From an uncultured Bacteroidales bacterium (GTDB taxonomy: Bacteria > Bacteroidota > Bacteroidia > Bacteroidales > Paludibacteraceae), in NCBI GenBank assembly GCA_902779705.1, contig CACZCR010000003.1, forward strand, positions 412,893 through 476,892: a DNA stretch of 64,000 nucleotides, written 5' to 3'. The notes under the pieces were generated by a model that searched no databases, was not told where the DNA came from, and saw only the letters and a list, made by a program, of their open reading frames with translations. Each line of letters opens with the position of its first letter. Position 1 is the first letter of the stretch. Below are positions 53,366 through 60,680 of the stretch, one piece after another. Position numbers and translations under genes: made by a program.

Positions 53366-54559
53366 ATGAAAGGTGATAAAAACACACTATCTACGATTCG
53401 TAAATTCCTTGTAGAATACAAAGAAGAGTACTCGTTTGGGTTGGTACTGCTTGCACTGGTTGTGTTGAGTTATGGGCTTGCGCCGCTTATCCCGCACAAA
53501 CTGTTTTACGAGATCATTTCTCCCATACAGAACACCGCCATCATTACGGTGACGCTGCTTAGTACTTGGGCGATGATACGTCATTTGGATGGCATCCGCG
53601 TGCGGTATGTACAAGCATGGATTATGGGTACGATTTCGGCCATAATGTTTGCAGGTTTCAGTTATCATATGTTCGTTAACGCCGAATTGCTGCCGGCAGA
53701 GGGCACTTTTGCTTTTGAGTGCTGGGAGATGGTGGGCGGTGATCTGCTCGCGTGGCTTATACTCGCTTATCCGTCTGAACTGATGCGTCCCGGATGGTTG
53801 ACGATGAAGAACAGTCTGAAACGTATTCTGCCGGTGGTCGTGCTCGGAGCTATTGACATGCTGGTTCCTTGGGACCTGAGGTGGCTCTTGGCGCTTGTTC
53901 CGGTGGTATGGGTGGCGCTGTTGTTCAGGCACGTGCATTACTACCGTCGATACGCCGAGGAGAACTACGGCTCGGTGGAGCAAACCGATGAGCGATGGAT
54001 CATTCGCTACCTGACGATGGTGTTGGTATTAGGCATATCGTATACCTATATTTGTTTCTCCAACGAACCCACGCGATTTTTTACCCAACAATGGCTGATG
54101 TTCTTCGTCATCATCTATACCAATGACCAGATCATCTTCCATTCCAAACCTTGGATAGAAAATGCAGAAGAAGAAGAAGAAGAAGAGGCGACAACCGAAT
54201 CCAATGCGGGTTACCGTGCGAAGTTAGAGCTGTGGATGAAGACGGACAAACCGTATCTGAATCCGGAGTTCCGTTTGCTGGATTTGCGCCAAGTGCTGCC
54301 GCTCAACCGAACCTACTTGAGCCAACTCATCAATGCCGAGTATGGCTGCAATTTCTACCAGTTCGTCACCAACTACCGCATCGAAGAAGCGAAGCGCCTC
54401 ATGACCGAGCATCCGGAGATGACGATGGAGGATGTTGCTATTCAAAGTGGTTTTTCCTCCACCCGCACGTTCTATCGCGCTTTCGACCGCGAGGTGGAGA
54501 TGACTCCTAAGGAATGGATGAACCATAGGACAATTCGTACAATTAGGGACAATTCGTAA
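53366..54559 (+). CDS. Membrane-anchored AraC-family regulator (second of tandem pair)
   Basis: 397 residues from ATG 53366 (ATG 53354 is possible). Same layout as its neighbour: start KEEYSFGLVLLALVVLSYGL mirrors KSEIFFGLIMSVLLIASTFL, then membrane helices to about 240, an acidic stretch ENAEEEEEEE, and the AraC domain (LLDLRQVLPLNRTYLSQLINAEYG, TMEDVAIQSGFSSTRTFYRAF). The HTH identity to the first paralogue is high, so shared or overlapping sites are likely. The last residues RTIRTIRDNS are encoded by repeat words related to the array just downstream. Confidence 0.85.
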   Translation: MKGDKNTLSTIRKFLVEYKEEYSFGLVLLALVVLSYGLAPLIPHKLFYEIISPIQNTAIITVTLLSTWAMIRHLDGIRVRYVQAWIMGTISAIMFAGFSYHMFVNAELLPAEGTFAFECWEMVGGDLLAWLILAYPSELMRPGWLTMKNSLKRILPVVVLGAIDMLVPWDLRWLLALVPVVWVALLFRHVHYYRRYAEENYGSVEQTDERWIIRYLTMVLVLGISYTYICFSNEPTRFFTQQWLMFFVIIYTNDQIIFHSKPWIENAEEEEEEEATTESNAGYRAKLELWMKTDKPYLNPEFRLLDLRQVLPLNRTYLSQLINAEYGCNFYQFVTNYRIEEAKRLMTEHPEMTMEDVAIQSGFSSTRTFYRAFDREVEMTPKEWMNHRTIRTIRDNS

Positions 54560-54626
54560 AAATACAGCCCGTCTTTCAGGACAGTTCGTAAAAAATAGCC
54601 TTTTCAGGGTGACACTCCGTTAAAAA
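54547..54626. promoter_or_regulatory. Array A: three ~31-bp-spaced repeats upstream of the LAGS peptide/lipoprotein genes
   Basis: Words GGACAATTCGTAAAAA (54547), GGACAGTTCGTAAAAAA (54579) and a diverged GACACTCCGTTAAAAA (54611), starts 32 bp apart. Between copies lie short CC...GG hairpins. The unit aligns with the array at 60502-60572 (GGGCAGTTTGCGTAAAAAA). About three helical turns separate copies, so binding sites would face the same side. Likely operator array. Confidence 0.7.
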
Positions 54627-54656
54627 GTACCCGCACGTGTTGTACATGTGCGGGTA
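54627..54656. promoter_or_regulatory. Palindrome A over the -33 position
   Basis: GTACCCGCAC (54627-54636) and GTGCGGGTAC (54647-54656) form a perfect 10-bp inverted repeat; inside it, GTTG at 54639-54642 sits exactly 20 bp before TATCTTTG (54663-54670), the position of a -33 box. A bound protein would block or recruit polymerase. Confidence 0.72.
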
Positions 54657-54670
54657 CTTTTGTATCTTTG
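54639..54670 (+). promoter_or_regulatory. Promoter of the LAGS peptide/lipoprotein operon
   Basis: GTTG (weak -33, in the palindrome loop), 20 bp, TATCTTTG (54663-54670). The poor -33 box suggests that an activator is needed. Confidence 0.68.
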
Positions 54671-54743
54671 CATGATTTTTTGTGTAATCGTTTAGCTTGC
54701 ATAAAAGCAAATAGTATATTAATATTATATATTATATAGGATT

Positions 54744-54896
54744 ATGTGTAAAAAAAACTATCAAATGCCAAAAACGGAAGTTGTTCGAATGAAAATGGAA
54801 AAACAGCTATTAGCAGGAAGTCAGAGTTACCCCTCTGGTGCGCCTGTCAATGCACAACGTAACGGGTATGGGGATGAAAACATTATTGATTGGTAA
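54744..54896 (+). CDS. Small LAGS-motif peptide (first copy)
   Basis: 50 residues, ATG 54744 to TAA 54896. Starts MCKKNYQMPKTEVV, then M-E-K-Q-L-L-A-G-S, then a Gly/Pro/Asn-rich tail ending in I-I-D-W. It shares the order M-x-K-K-x-Y-x-x-P, V, E, L-A-G-S and a final Trp with the 42-residue ORF at 63491. No signal peptide. The basic N-terminal part followed by a fixed L-A-G-S and a variable tail recalls a leader/core precursor layout, but that is inference. A GGAGG ribosome site and the lipoprotein ATG follow within 17 bp. Confidence 0.7.
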   Translation: MCKKNYQMPKTEVVRMKMEKQLLAGSQSYPSGAPVNAQRNGYGDENIIDW

Positions 54897-54912
54897 AATG
54901 GAGGAAGAAAAA

Positions 54913-56715
54913 ATGAGAAAGAAAGTATTATTCCTTTGTACATTGTACATCGCTTCCTTGTCACTTATCTTGACTGGTTGCAAAAACGACGAACCGGATC
55001 AACCCGCAAAAGTACAGACGTATCACGTCACTCTCCAAGCCGGAAAGGGTGACGCGAACCAACAGAATGGTCCACGCAAAGCGCTTGGACTGGACGGTAC
55101 AACGCTGACTGCCAGTTGGGAAACAGGTGAGAAAGTAAGTGTACGCAACCTGACGAAGAATGCAGACCTGGATGGCTATCTGGTGGCAGATTCGGCTGGA
55201 GTGCAAACTACTATCTCCGGCGATCTGACAGGAACTATCAACGCAGGCGATGTGTTGGAGCTCACATTCCTGTCACCGGCCTATACCTCTCAGGAAGGAA
55301 CCTTGGATTATATAGCCTCGCATTGCGATTATGCTGTGGCTACCATTCATGTGGAAAGTGTTACATGGGGAAGTATCACCTTCCAAGAGCATATCGCCGA
55401 CTTTGAGAACCGACAGGCCATTGTGAAGTTCACGCTGATGAACGAAGCCAAAGACGCAGCGCTCAATGCCAGCAAACTGGAGGTAGAGGTAGACGGTACA
55501 ACCTATACCGTCACCCCTGCTTCTGCAACCAGCGAACTCTTCGTGGCAATCCCCGGTTTCACCAACCAAACGGTCAAGCTGACCGCAACTGTTGGTTCTG
55601 ATACCTATACCTTCACCTCTCCTACCATCTCTTTCGAGGATGGCAAGTACTATTCCATCACCGTTGGTCTATCCCAAGCAGCAAACGTGCATGGTTTCTC
55701 CATCAGCCCAACCAAGCAAATCGAGTTCGCACATGGTAACTTGCAGTACCAACCGTCCACCGGGACATGGCGCATCGCAAGAGAGCAATATGACTTTGTA
55801 GGTTATGAGAATGCTTTTTATTCGAACGGTAGCGCTGCTCCGGATCCTTCTACAAATCTTGGCACGGTATACGAGAATAGCGTGAAGTGCGATAACTTGA
55901 CAGATGATGGAGAAAAAATTATAATGGTAGATGGTTCATATACCGGTTGGATTGATTTATTTGGTTGGAATACATGGAATAAACCTCTCAATCACAGTGC
56001 ATATAGAAGAGATTATGCCAGCGCACAAACCGATTTTGTAGATTGGGGACACAATCCTATTTATGACCCAAAGGCGGACACAACCTATTCTGCCGACACG
56101 TGGCGTACTTTGTCGTTGAAAGAGTATCAACATCTGCTCTTCCTTCGTCCCAATGCCAGTAAGTTAGTTGGCACGGCATCGATAGATGACCATCCTAACG
56201 GACCTATTAAGGGTATCATTATACTACCGGATGATTGGGATTTTTCTAACGGATTGAGTTTCAGGGGTGTAAATCAGACGCATTCGTACACATCAGGATG
56301 GCAATACACATATAAGGAGTGGAGGCCCCATAATAACGTGGATGCTGCATACTTTGCTTCGGATGATTATGTGTTTAATCAGAACCATTATACGCTTGAT
56401 GATTGGAGTAAATTAGAAGCGGCAGGCGCTGTGTTCTTGCCTGCCGCAGGAGAACGAGTTATATATTCACATTCTGAAGGCGGACTCTCTGAAGACCAAG
56501 GAGGAGAATATATATATGATGCTATATATGTCTTTTATTTAGGACAAAAAGTCGCTTATTGGACATCTACGCGTATTGGTGAAGATGGTGTAGACTACTT
56601 AAAAAATGCATATATATTGGTATGCACAGTAGATAATGATTTCATATCTGCCGGAAATGCGACAATGACATTGATTAACGGCCAGTCCGTTCGTCTTGTA
56701 CGTGATCTAGAATAA
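54913..56715 (+). CDS. Lipoprotein, fimbrillin-like N-terminus and Fib_succ_major-like C-terminus
   Basis: 600 residues from ATG 54913, preceded by GGAGG. Lipobox LILTGC gives the lipid anchor; KNDEPDQP after it is typical of surface-exposed Bacteroidetes lipoproteins. Residues about 40-255 are beta-rich and fimbrillin-like (LTASWETGEKVSV, GDLTGTINAGDVLELTF). From about 262 (SPTKQIEFAHGNLQYQ) a second domain runs to the end; G-Q-S-V-R-L-V-R-D-L-E is a hallmark ending of the paralogous Fibrobacter/Bacteroidales domain. Part of the signal peptide (LCTLYIA) is encoded by TTTGTACATTGTACAT, one of the repeat words seen elsewhere in the window. Likely surface protein, role unknown. Confidence 0.78.
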   Translation: MRKKVLFLCTLYIASLSLILTGCKNDEPDQPAKVQTYHVTLQAGKGDANQQNGPRKALGLDGTTLTASWETGEKVSVRNLTKNADLDGYLVADSAGVQTTISGDLTGTINAGDVLELTFLSPAYTSQEGTLDYIASHCDYAVATIHVESVTWGSITFQEHIADFENRQAIVKFTLMNEAKDAALNASKLEVEVDGTTYTVTPASATSELFVAIPGFTNQTVKLTATVGSDTYTFTSPTISFEDGKYYSITVGLSQAANVHGFSISPTKQIEFAHGNLQYQPSTGTWRIAREQYDFVGYENAFYSNGSAAPDPSTNLGTVYENSVKCDNLTDDGEKIIMVDGSYTGWIDLFGWNTWNKPLNHSAYRRDYASAQTDFVDWGHNPIYDPKADTTYSADTWRTLSLKEYQHLLFLRPNASKLVGTASIDDHPNGPIKGIIILPDDWDFSNGLSFRGVNQTHSYTSGWQYTYKEWRPHNNVDAAYFASDDYVFNQNHYTLDDWSKLEAAGAVFLPAAGERVIYSHSEGGLSEDQGGEYIYDAIYVFYLGQKVAYWTSTRIGEDGVDYLKNAYILVCTVDNDFISAGNATMTLINGQSVRLVRDLE

Positions 56716-56754
56716 AGTGGTCCCCTAGTCATACCTAGTACTACCTAGTTAAAG

Positions 56755-56783
56755 AAAAAACGCATCTTCGGGTGCGTTTTTTT
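56755..56783 (+). terminator. Terminator after the lipoprotein
   Basis: AAAAAACGCA, TCTTCGGG-type loop, TGCGTTTTTTT. Between stop and terminator lie three CCTAGT words with about 10-nt period (56724-56750). Confidence 0.88.
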
Positions 56784-56965
56784 GTGCAAATCCTTGCGTA
56801 TATCAAAAAAAATCAAACAAATATTTCGAAGCACATAAAAGGACAGATTTCTGCGACCAATTAACACTCCTATTTGGTTGGTTTATAGATCCTAACGCAC
56901 TAGGGAAAAGAATGAGAAAAAAATCGAAAAAGTGACGTCACGTGACGTCCTTTTTTTTATGCGTC

Positions 56966-56997
56966 CTTGAAAAAGGACGTTTTTCATAGTATCTTTG
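56966..56997 (+). promoter_or_regulatory. Promoter of the DUF3987 gene
   Basis: CTTG (56966-56969, weak -33), 20 bp, TATCTTTG (56990-56997). The -33 half lies in the CGTCCTTGAAAAAGGACG hairpin, which could be an operator. Confidence 0.65.
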
Positions 56998-57099
56998 TCG
57001 TCGGAAACGGTGATCAACGACTTCTTAGCCGCAAGGGCACGATTGTTTCACTTCGTTGGTTCACGTCATGATTATTGTTAAACAAAAAACTTAATTATT

Positions 57100-58365
57100 A
57101 TGATTCAAAACTTAAATTCTTCGGAGGAGCAGGCTAACCTCCACATCGTCCAAAACATGGATGTAAACAACCTGCCTGAACTAATGCAATCCGTCCTCTC
57201 GCTTGCTCACACGCCTGCCGAGAAAGACATGTTATTAATGTCCGCACTTACCGCGTGCTCGGGCGTGCTCCCGAACCTTTATTTCAAGTACGGTGTCGGT
57301 GCCAAACGCTATTACCCGAACCTCCAGCTCTTCATCGTCGGCTCTGCCGCTTGCGGAAAGGGTATCGCCAACCTTGCTCTCGAACTCGTCAAACCTATTC
57401 ATGAGAAGATGCCGCTCATCATCCCGGGCGATGCTACGTACCCGGCTTTCTATCAGACGCTCGCCAAACAGAAAGGCCGCGGCTATATCCATGAGTCCGA
57501 AGGTTCGGTCATCACCGACATCTGGCGTTCGTCCACCGCTAACTACAACACCGCGCTCCGTAAAGCGGCTGAGCACGAGACTATCTCCCGTGCCCGCTGC
57601 AAAGAAGCGTCTGTCATCGAGAACCCCCAACTCTCGATGGTTCTCACCGGTACCTTCAGCCAGTACCACGCCCTCGTGCCCTCTATCGAAAACGGTTACT
57701 TCTCTCGCTTGCTCACCCTTATCGTCGATGAACACCAAGCCTTCAACAGTCAGTATGTACAACCCTCCGAGAACTCCGGCGATGTCATCAAAGCAGCAGC
57801 CGAACAACTCTATCACCTTTACGAGAAACTGCTTTTTGCCAAACCTCGTGAGTTCTGCCTCACGCCCGACCAGCGCACCCGTCTCGGCCATCACCTCGAG
57901 ACCGCCTATCCGACACTCATCCGAATGCTCGGCGAAGACTTCCACTCTGTTGTACTGCGTATGGCTGTCCACATCGAGCGCATAGCGATGATACTATCGG
58001 CTCTTCGATTGACCGAAGAGCCATGTATGATTTCAAATTTCAAATTTATGATTGAATGCGCGGACGCGGATTATCAGACGGCGGAGATGATCGGGAATAA
58101 GCTGATACTGCATATGGCGCAGGCGTATCAGTTGGTAAAAGGAACAGAGAAGATAGAGGCACCGAAAGTGAAGCCGCTGGATCAGAAACAGATACTGCTG
58201 AGTTTGTTGCCGGAGGAGTTTGAGAGTAAGATGCTTGTAGATGAAGCACAATTACAAGGAATAAGTCGTCGAACAGCTTTCAATTGGAGCGAAGAATGGC
58301 AAGAACATGGTGTGATATTAAAAATCAGACATGGAGTATTCAAGAAACAACTTGCTGTTGTATAG
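57100..58365 (+). CDS. DUF3987 protein (primase/helicase-associated, mobile-element type)
   Basis: 421 residues. GVLPNLYFKYG, then the nucleotide loop LFIVGSAACGKGIANLAL (P-loop variant G-x4-G-K-G, about residue 85-92), IPGDATYPAFYQTLAKQKG, a Walker-B-like HESEGSVITDIW, LTGTFSQYHALVP and ENGYFSRLLTLIVDE. These are features of DUF3987, related to helicase parts of phage primases. A C-terminal winged-helix-like segment (ISRRTAFNWSEEW) may bind DNA. Residues ISNFKF are encoded by short TTTCAAAT repeats. No integrase or capsid gene is visible, so the element, if mobile, is reduced. Confidence 0.82.
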   Translation: MIQNLNSSEEQANLHIVQNMDVNNLPELMQSVLSLAHTPAEKDMLLMSALTACSGVLPNLYFKYGVGAKRYYPNLQLFIVGSAACGKGIANLALELVKPIHEKMPLIIPGDATYPAFYQTLAKQKGRGYIHESEGSVITDIWRSSTANYNTALRKAAEHETISRARCKEASVIENPQLSMVLTGTFSQYHALVPSIENGYFSRLLTLIVDEHQAFNSQYVQPSENSGDVIKAAAEQLYHLYEKLLFAKPREFCLTPDQRTRLGHHLETAYPTLIRMLGEDFHSVVLRMAVHIERIAMILSALRLTEEPCMISNFKFMIECADADYQTAEMIGNKLILHMAQAYQLVKGTEKIEAPKVKPLDQKQILLSLLPEEFESKMLVDEAQLQGISRRTAFNWSEEWQEHGVILKIRHGVFKKQLAVV

Positions 58366-58390
58366 GCTCCGGGTAGGGAATAGGTACGGC

Positions 58391-58592
58391 AATGACTAAC
58401 TAATAGTTAACTTATCATCAACCTATCTCTAACGTTTTTAACGTTCTATGAACGTTATTGTTAGTCAAAAACGACCCAAAATGATCAAAAAAAACAAAAA
58501 CTTTTAATTAAAAAATCGCTTTGCACTATTTGCACTATTTGCACTTTGATGGTCGAAAGTGCAGAAAGTGCAGAAAGTGCAATGCAAAAATT
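58391..58592. repeat. Dispersed hairpin-rich element, copy 2
   Basis: Three AACGTT words (58431, 58440, 58451), then TTAGTCAAAA, an A-rich AT tract, and an inverted array: three TTGCACT words (58521-58547) facing three AAGTGCAG words (58556-58582), period 9 nt. It is the same order and spacing as copy 1 at 5946-6225 in opposite orientation, without the GAGAC array. It lies between the DUF3987 gene and the small gene at 58601. Confidence 0.85.
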
Positions 58593-58600
58593 TATAAGCT

Positions 58601-58975
58601 ATGGCAAGATTTACCACAGAAGCCGGAATCGATGGATTAACCGGCCAGTTTTCAAAACACTCGCGTCTGGTGATGCGACAGAAAGAATGGCATTATCCGG
58701 ATGGACGTGTCTTCGGATGCGGTCCGAAGGAAGTGTATGCGTATGAGAAACGGGACTACAAACGCGATCCGCGAACGCCTGCCGAACAGGCTCAGTACGA
58801 ACGCTGGAAAGCCGTTTGTCAGGAGGTATCGCGCATCGCGAAAGATCCGAACCATCCGCGCTACGTTTCTCGCCACGCCGCCCAACTCCGCGGCAAGCCC
58901 GATCCCGTCCTCGGCAAGAAACGTATCTGCCAGTTCGGCAACTTCGTAAGGGCAGTATTGATTCATGAACAATAG
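58601..58975 (+). CDS. Small basic protein next to DUF3987 gene
   Basis: 124 residues from ATG 58601, basic. Pattern: I-D-G-L-T-G-Q-F, then RQKEWHYPDGRVFGCGPKEVYAY, TPAEQAQYERWKAVCQEVSRIAKDPNHPRYVSRHAA, and a basic tail. I do not recognise a named family, but its layout parallels the 83-residue protein at 30417 (L-x-G, C-x-P-E, helix, D/N-P). A DNA-binding or structural role in a small mobile element is possible. A terminator follows directly. Confidence 0.7.
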   Translation: MARFTTEAGIDGLTGQFSKHSRLVMRQKEWHYPDGRVFGCGPKEVYAYEKRDYKRDPRTPAEQAQYERWKAVCQEVSRIAKDPNHPRYVSRHAAQLRGKPDPVLGKKRICQFGNFVRAVLIHEQ

Positions 58976-59002
58976 AAAAAGAGCGCTTCGGCGCTTTTTT
59001 TT
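58976..59002 (+). terminator. Terminator after the 58.6 kb small gene
   Basis: AAAAAGAGCGC, TTCG loop, GCGCTTTTTTTT. Begins at the stop codon. Confidence 0.9.
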
Positions 59003-59169
59003 GTGCCAAATCCTTGCATATATGGAAAAAAAGCAAACAAATATTTGTTGTAACTTCGAGGGCACCGACACGCTGCGCGTCCCACCTCGAAATTACGTTC
59101 GCACGTTTGTGCGAATAACAAGTCTTTCCCGCAAAAACTTTAAATAAATTTAACTTTTTACGTCAAATC

Positions 59170-59201
59170 CTTGTATATTCCAAATATTTGTTGTACCTTT
59201 G
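59170..59201 (+). promoter_or_regulatory. Promoter of the DUF4143 ATPase gene
   Basis: CTTG (59170-59173), 20 bp, TACCTTTG (59194-59201). The gene-free 59003-59294 region also holds the sequence TCAAATCCTTGTATAT also seen, in altered form, at 56790 and 59008, and the leader repeat below. Confidence 0.78.
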
Positions 59202-59215
59202 CAGCGGATTTTAAA

Positions 59216-59279
59216 GAAATATCGGAAGTAGTACTTCGGATTTTTATGAAATATCGGGAGTAGAACTGCGGATTTTTAT
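59216..59279. repeat. 32-bp tandem repeat in the DUF4143 leader
   Basis: Two copies (59216-59247, 59248-59279) beginning GAAATATCGGRAGTAG and ending CGGATTTTTAT. The first copy contains a perfect inverted repeat GAAGTA-G-TACTTC. The repeats end 15 bp before the ATG, in the transcribed leader. Confidence 0.83.
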
Positions 59280-59294
59280 TGCAAAACATATAAT

Positions 59295-60434
59295 ATGATT
59301 AATCGTATTTGTCAGTTAAACAACGAGTTAGATGGAAGCGTATTCCTGTTCGGTGCGCGTCAGACAGGCAAAAGTACGTTCCTTGAGGCGCAGTTTTCTG
59401 ATGCCGTGTATATCGACTTGTTGGATGCCAAGTTGCGACGTCGTTTTAGCGCGAAGCATGAATTGCTGTATGAGATGCTGCAAGATAAGCCGGAAGGCAG
59501 TATTGTGGTGATAGATGAGATACCATTTGTGCCGGAGTTATTGAATGAGGTACATCGTCTTATCCAGAAGAAAGGATTGCGGTTTGTGTTATGCGGAAGT
59601 AGTGCACGCAAGCTCAAACGAAAGGGGCATAATACCTTAGGAGGGAGAGCTCTTCCATGTTATTTCTATCCTTTTGTCAGTGCCGAGATCGCGGACTTGG
59701 ATTTGGACAAGGCCTTGTTGTATGGTCTATTGCCGCCTCATTATTTGGCAAAGAAGCCGGAACGACTTTTGGACGGATATATTGACGTCTATCTGCGCGA
59801 AGAGATCAAAGAGGAGTCGCTGGTGCGCAATTTAGACGCTTTCGAGCGATTTATGGAAGTGGCGGCCACCTGCGACGGAGACATCGTGAACTACGAAAAA
59901 ATCGCCAATGATTGTCAAGTCTCAGCCAAGACAGTGAAGGAATACTTTTCTATTTTAGCAGATACATTAATCGGCTACACTATTCCTGCCTATACGAAGG
60001 TCGTAAAACGCAAGGTGGTACAAGCACCGAAGTTCTATTACTTCGACGTGGGAGTCTATAACCATCTGCTAAACCGTACATCTTTGGCTCCCGGTACATC
60101 GGAATACGGACATTGCTTTGAGCACTTCGTGATACAAGAACTGATAGCGTATATAGGTTATTCGCATAACCGCAAAAAACTGAGTTATTGGCATACCTAT
60201 AATGGAAAAGAAGTAGATGCCGTTATTGGAGATGCTGAAATCGGTATCGAGATCAAATCAACCGAAGAGGTGCAAAGCAAGCATATGAGTAATTTTAAAG
60301 AGTATGGTGAAGAGTTTCCGAGTAGTCGTTGTATCATCGTATCACGCGACCCTATCACACGCCGCGTAGGCAATGTGGAGGTGATCTATCTCTTCGACTT
60401 CCTACGTATGCTTTGGAGTGGCGAATTATTTTAA
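59295..60434 (+). CDS. AAA-type ATP-binding protein with DUF4143 domain
   Basis: 379 residues. Walker A FGARQTGKSTFLE near residue 20, Walker B SIVVIDEIPFVPELL near 72, sensor-like FVLCGSSARKLKRKG. The C-terminal half (from about 190) is DUF4143: a winged-helix segment (CQVSAKTVKEYFSIL), FYYFDVGVYN, and a nuclease-like core SYWHTYNGKEVDAVI followed by GIEIKSTEE (D-x8-E-x-K). Such proteins are very common in gut Bacteroidetes as many copies per genome; function is unsettled. Confidence 0.9.
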   Translation: MINRICQLNNELDGSVFLFGARQTGKSTFLEAQFSDAVYIDLLDAKLRRRFSAKHELLYEMLQDKPEGSIVVIDEIPFVPELLNEVHRLIQKKGLRFVLCGSSARKLKRKGHNTLGGRALPCYFYPFVSAEIADLDLDKALLYGLLPPHYLAKKPERLLDGYIDVYLREEIKEESLVRNLDAFERFMEVAATCDGDIVNYEKIANDCQVSAKTVKEYFSILADTLIGYTIPAYTKVVKRKVVQAPKFYYFDVGVYNHLLNRTSLAPGTSEYGHCFEHFVIQELIAYIGYSHNRKKLSYWHTYNGKEVDAVIGDAEIGIEIKSTEEVQSKHMSNFKEYGEEFPSSRCIIVSRDPITRRVGNVEVIYLFDFLRMLWSGELF

Positions 60435-60468
60435 ACTCTAAATCGATGACACGTACAATCTGAAAGCC

Positions 60469-60498
60469 AAAAAGCGCATCTTCGGGTGCGTTTTTTTT
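60469..60498 (+). terminator. Terminator after the DUF4143 gene
   Basis: AAGCGCATC, TTCGGG, TGCGTTTTTTTT. Near-identical to the terminators at 56755 and 63651. Confidence 0.88.
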
Positions 60499-60501
60499 AT
60501 T

Positions 60502-60572
60502 TATGTGTAAAAATTGACACCCTAAGGGCAGTTTGCGTAAAAAAATGACCTAAAAAGGGTAGTTTGCGTAAA
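60502..60572. promoter_or_regulatory. Array B: ~31-bp-spaced repeats upstream of the repeat-rich exported protein
   Basis: GGGCAGTTTGCGTAAAAAA (60526) and GGGTAGTTTGCGTAAA (60557), 31 bp apart, with a diverged third at about 60505 (ATGTGTAAAAATTGAC). Short CC/GG hairpins separate them. It aligns over about 65 bp with array A at 54547-54626. Confidence 0.7.
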
Positions 60573-60578
60573 TTTTTG

Positions 60579-60603
60579 CATGTGCGTATTGCGTACGTGC
60601 ATT
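60579..60603. promoter_or_regulatory. Palindrome B over the -33 position
   Basis: TGCATGTGCG and CGTACGTGCA form a 10-bp inverted repeat with two G-T pairs. The loop holds ATTG (60588-60591), 20 bp before TAATTTTG (60612-60619). Same placement as palindrome A. Confidence 0.68.
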
Positions 60604-60619
60604 ATTATTTATAATTTTG
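60588..60619 (+). promoter_or_regulatory. Promoter of the repeat-rich exported protein gene
   Basis: ATTG (60588-60591), 20 bp, TAATTTTG (60612-60619). Weak -33 box inside a palindrome loop, as at 54639. Confidence 0.62.
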
Positions 60620-60680
60620 CGCGAATTTTGAACATGGCAAAATCAAATGAACAATAATATTAACTAAAATAATCTAAGTT

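Larger units (their letters stand above)
56716..57099. other. Intergenic region: terminator, palindromes and DUF3987 promoter
   Basis: No ORF seen. After the terminator the DNA is AT-rich. A perfect 16-bp palindrome GACGTCACGTGACGTC lies at 56934-56949, followed by a T run. A second inverted repeat CGTCCTT/AAGGACG (56962-56979) covers the position of the -33 box of the promoter at 56966-56997. The leader to the ATG at 57100 has no clear riboswitch. Confidence 0.7.

Noticed and set aside
54547..54626. 31-bp-spaced repeats as a CRISPR array
   Set aside because: Repeats are diverged, only two or three copies, no constant repeat/spacer division and no cas genes. They sit at a promoter and recur upstream of another gene.
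58546..58746. 66-residue ORF beginning MMVESAESAESA
   Set aside because: It is a translation of the GTGCAGAAA hairpin words and then a shadow of the 58601 gene.
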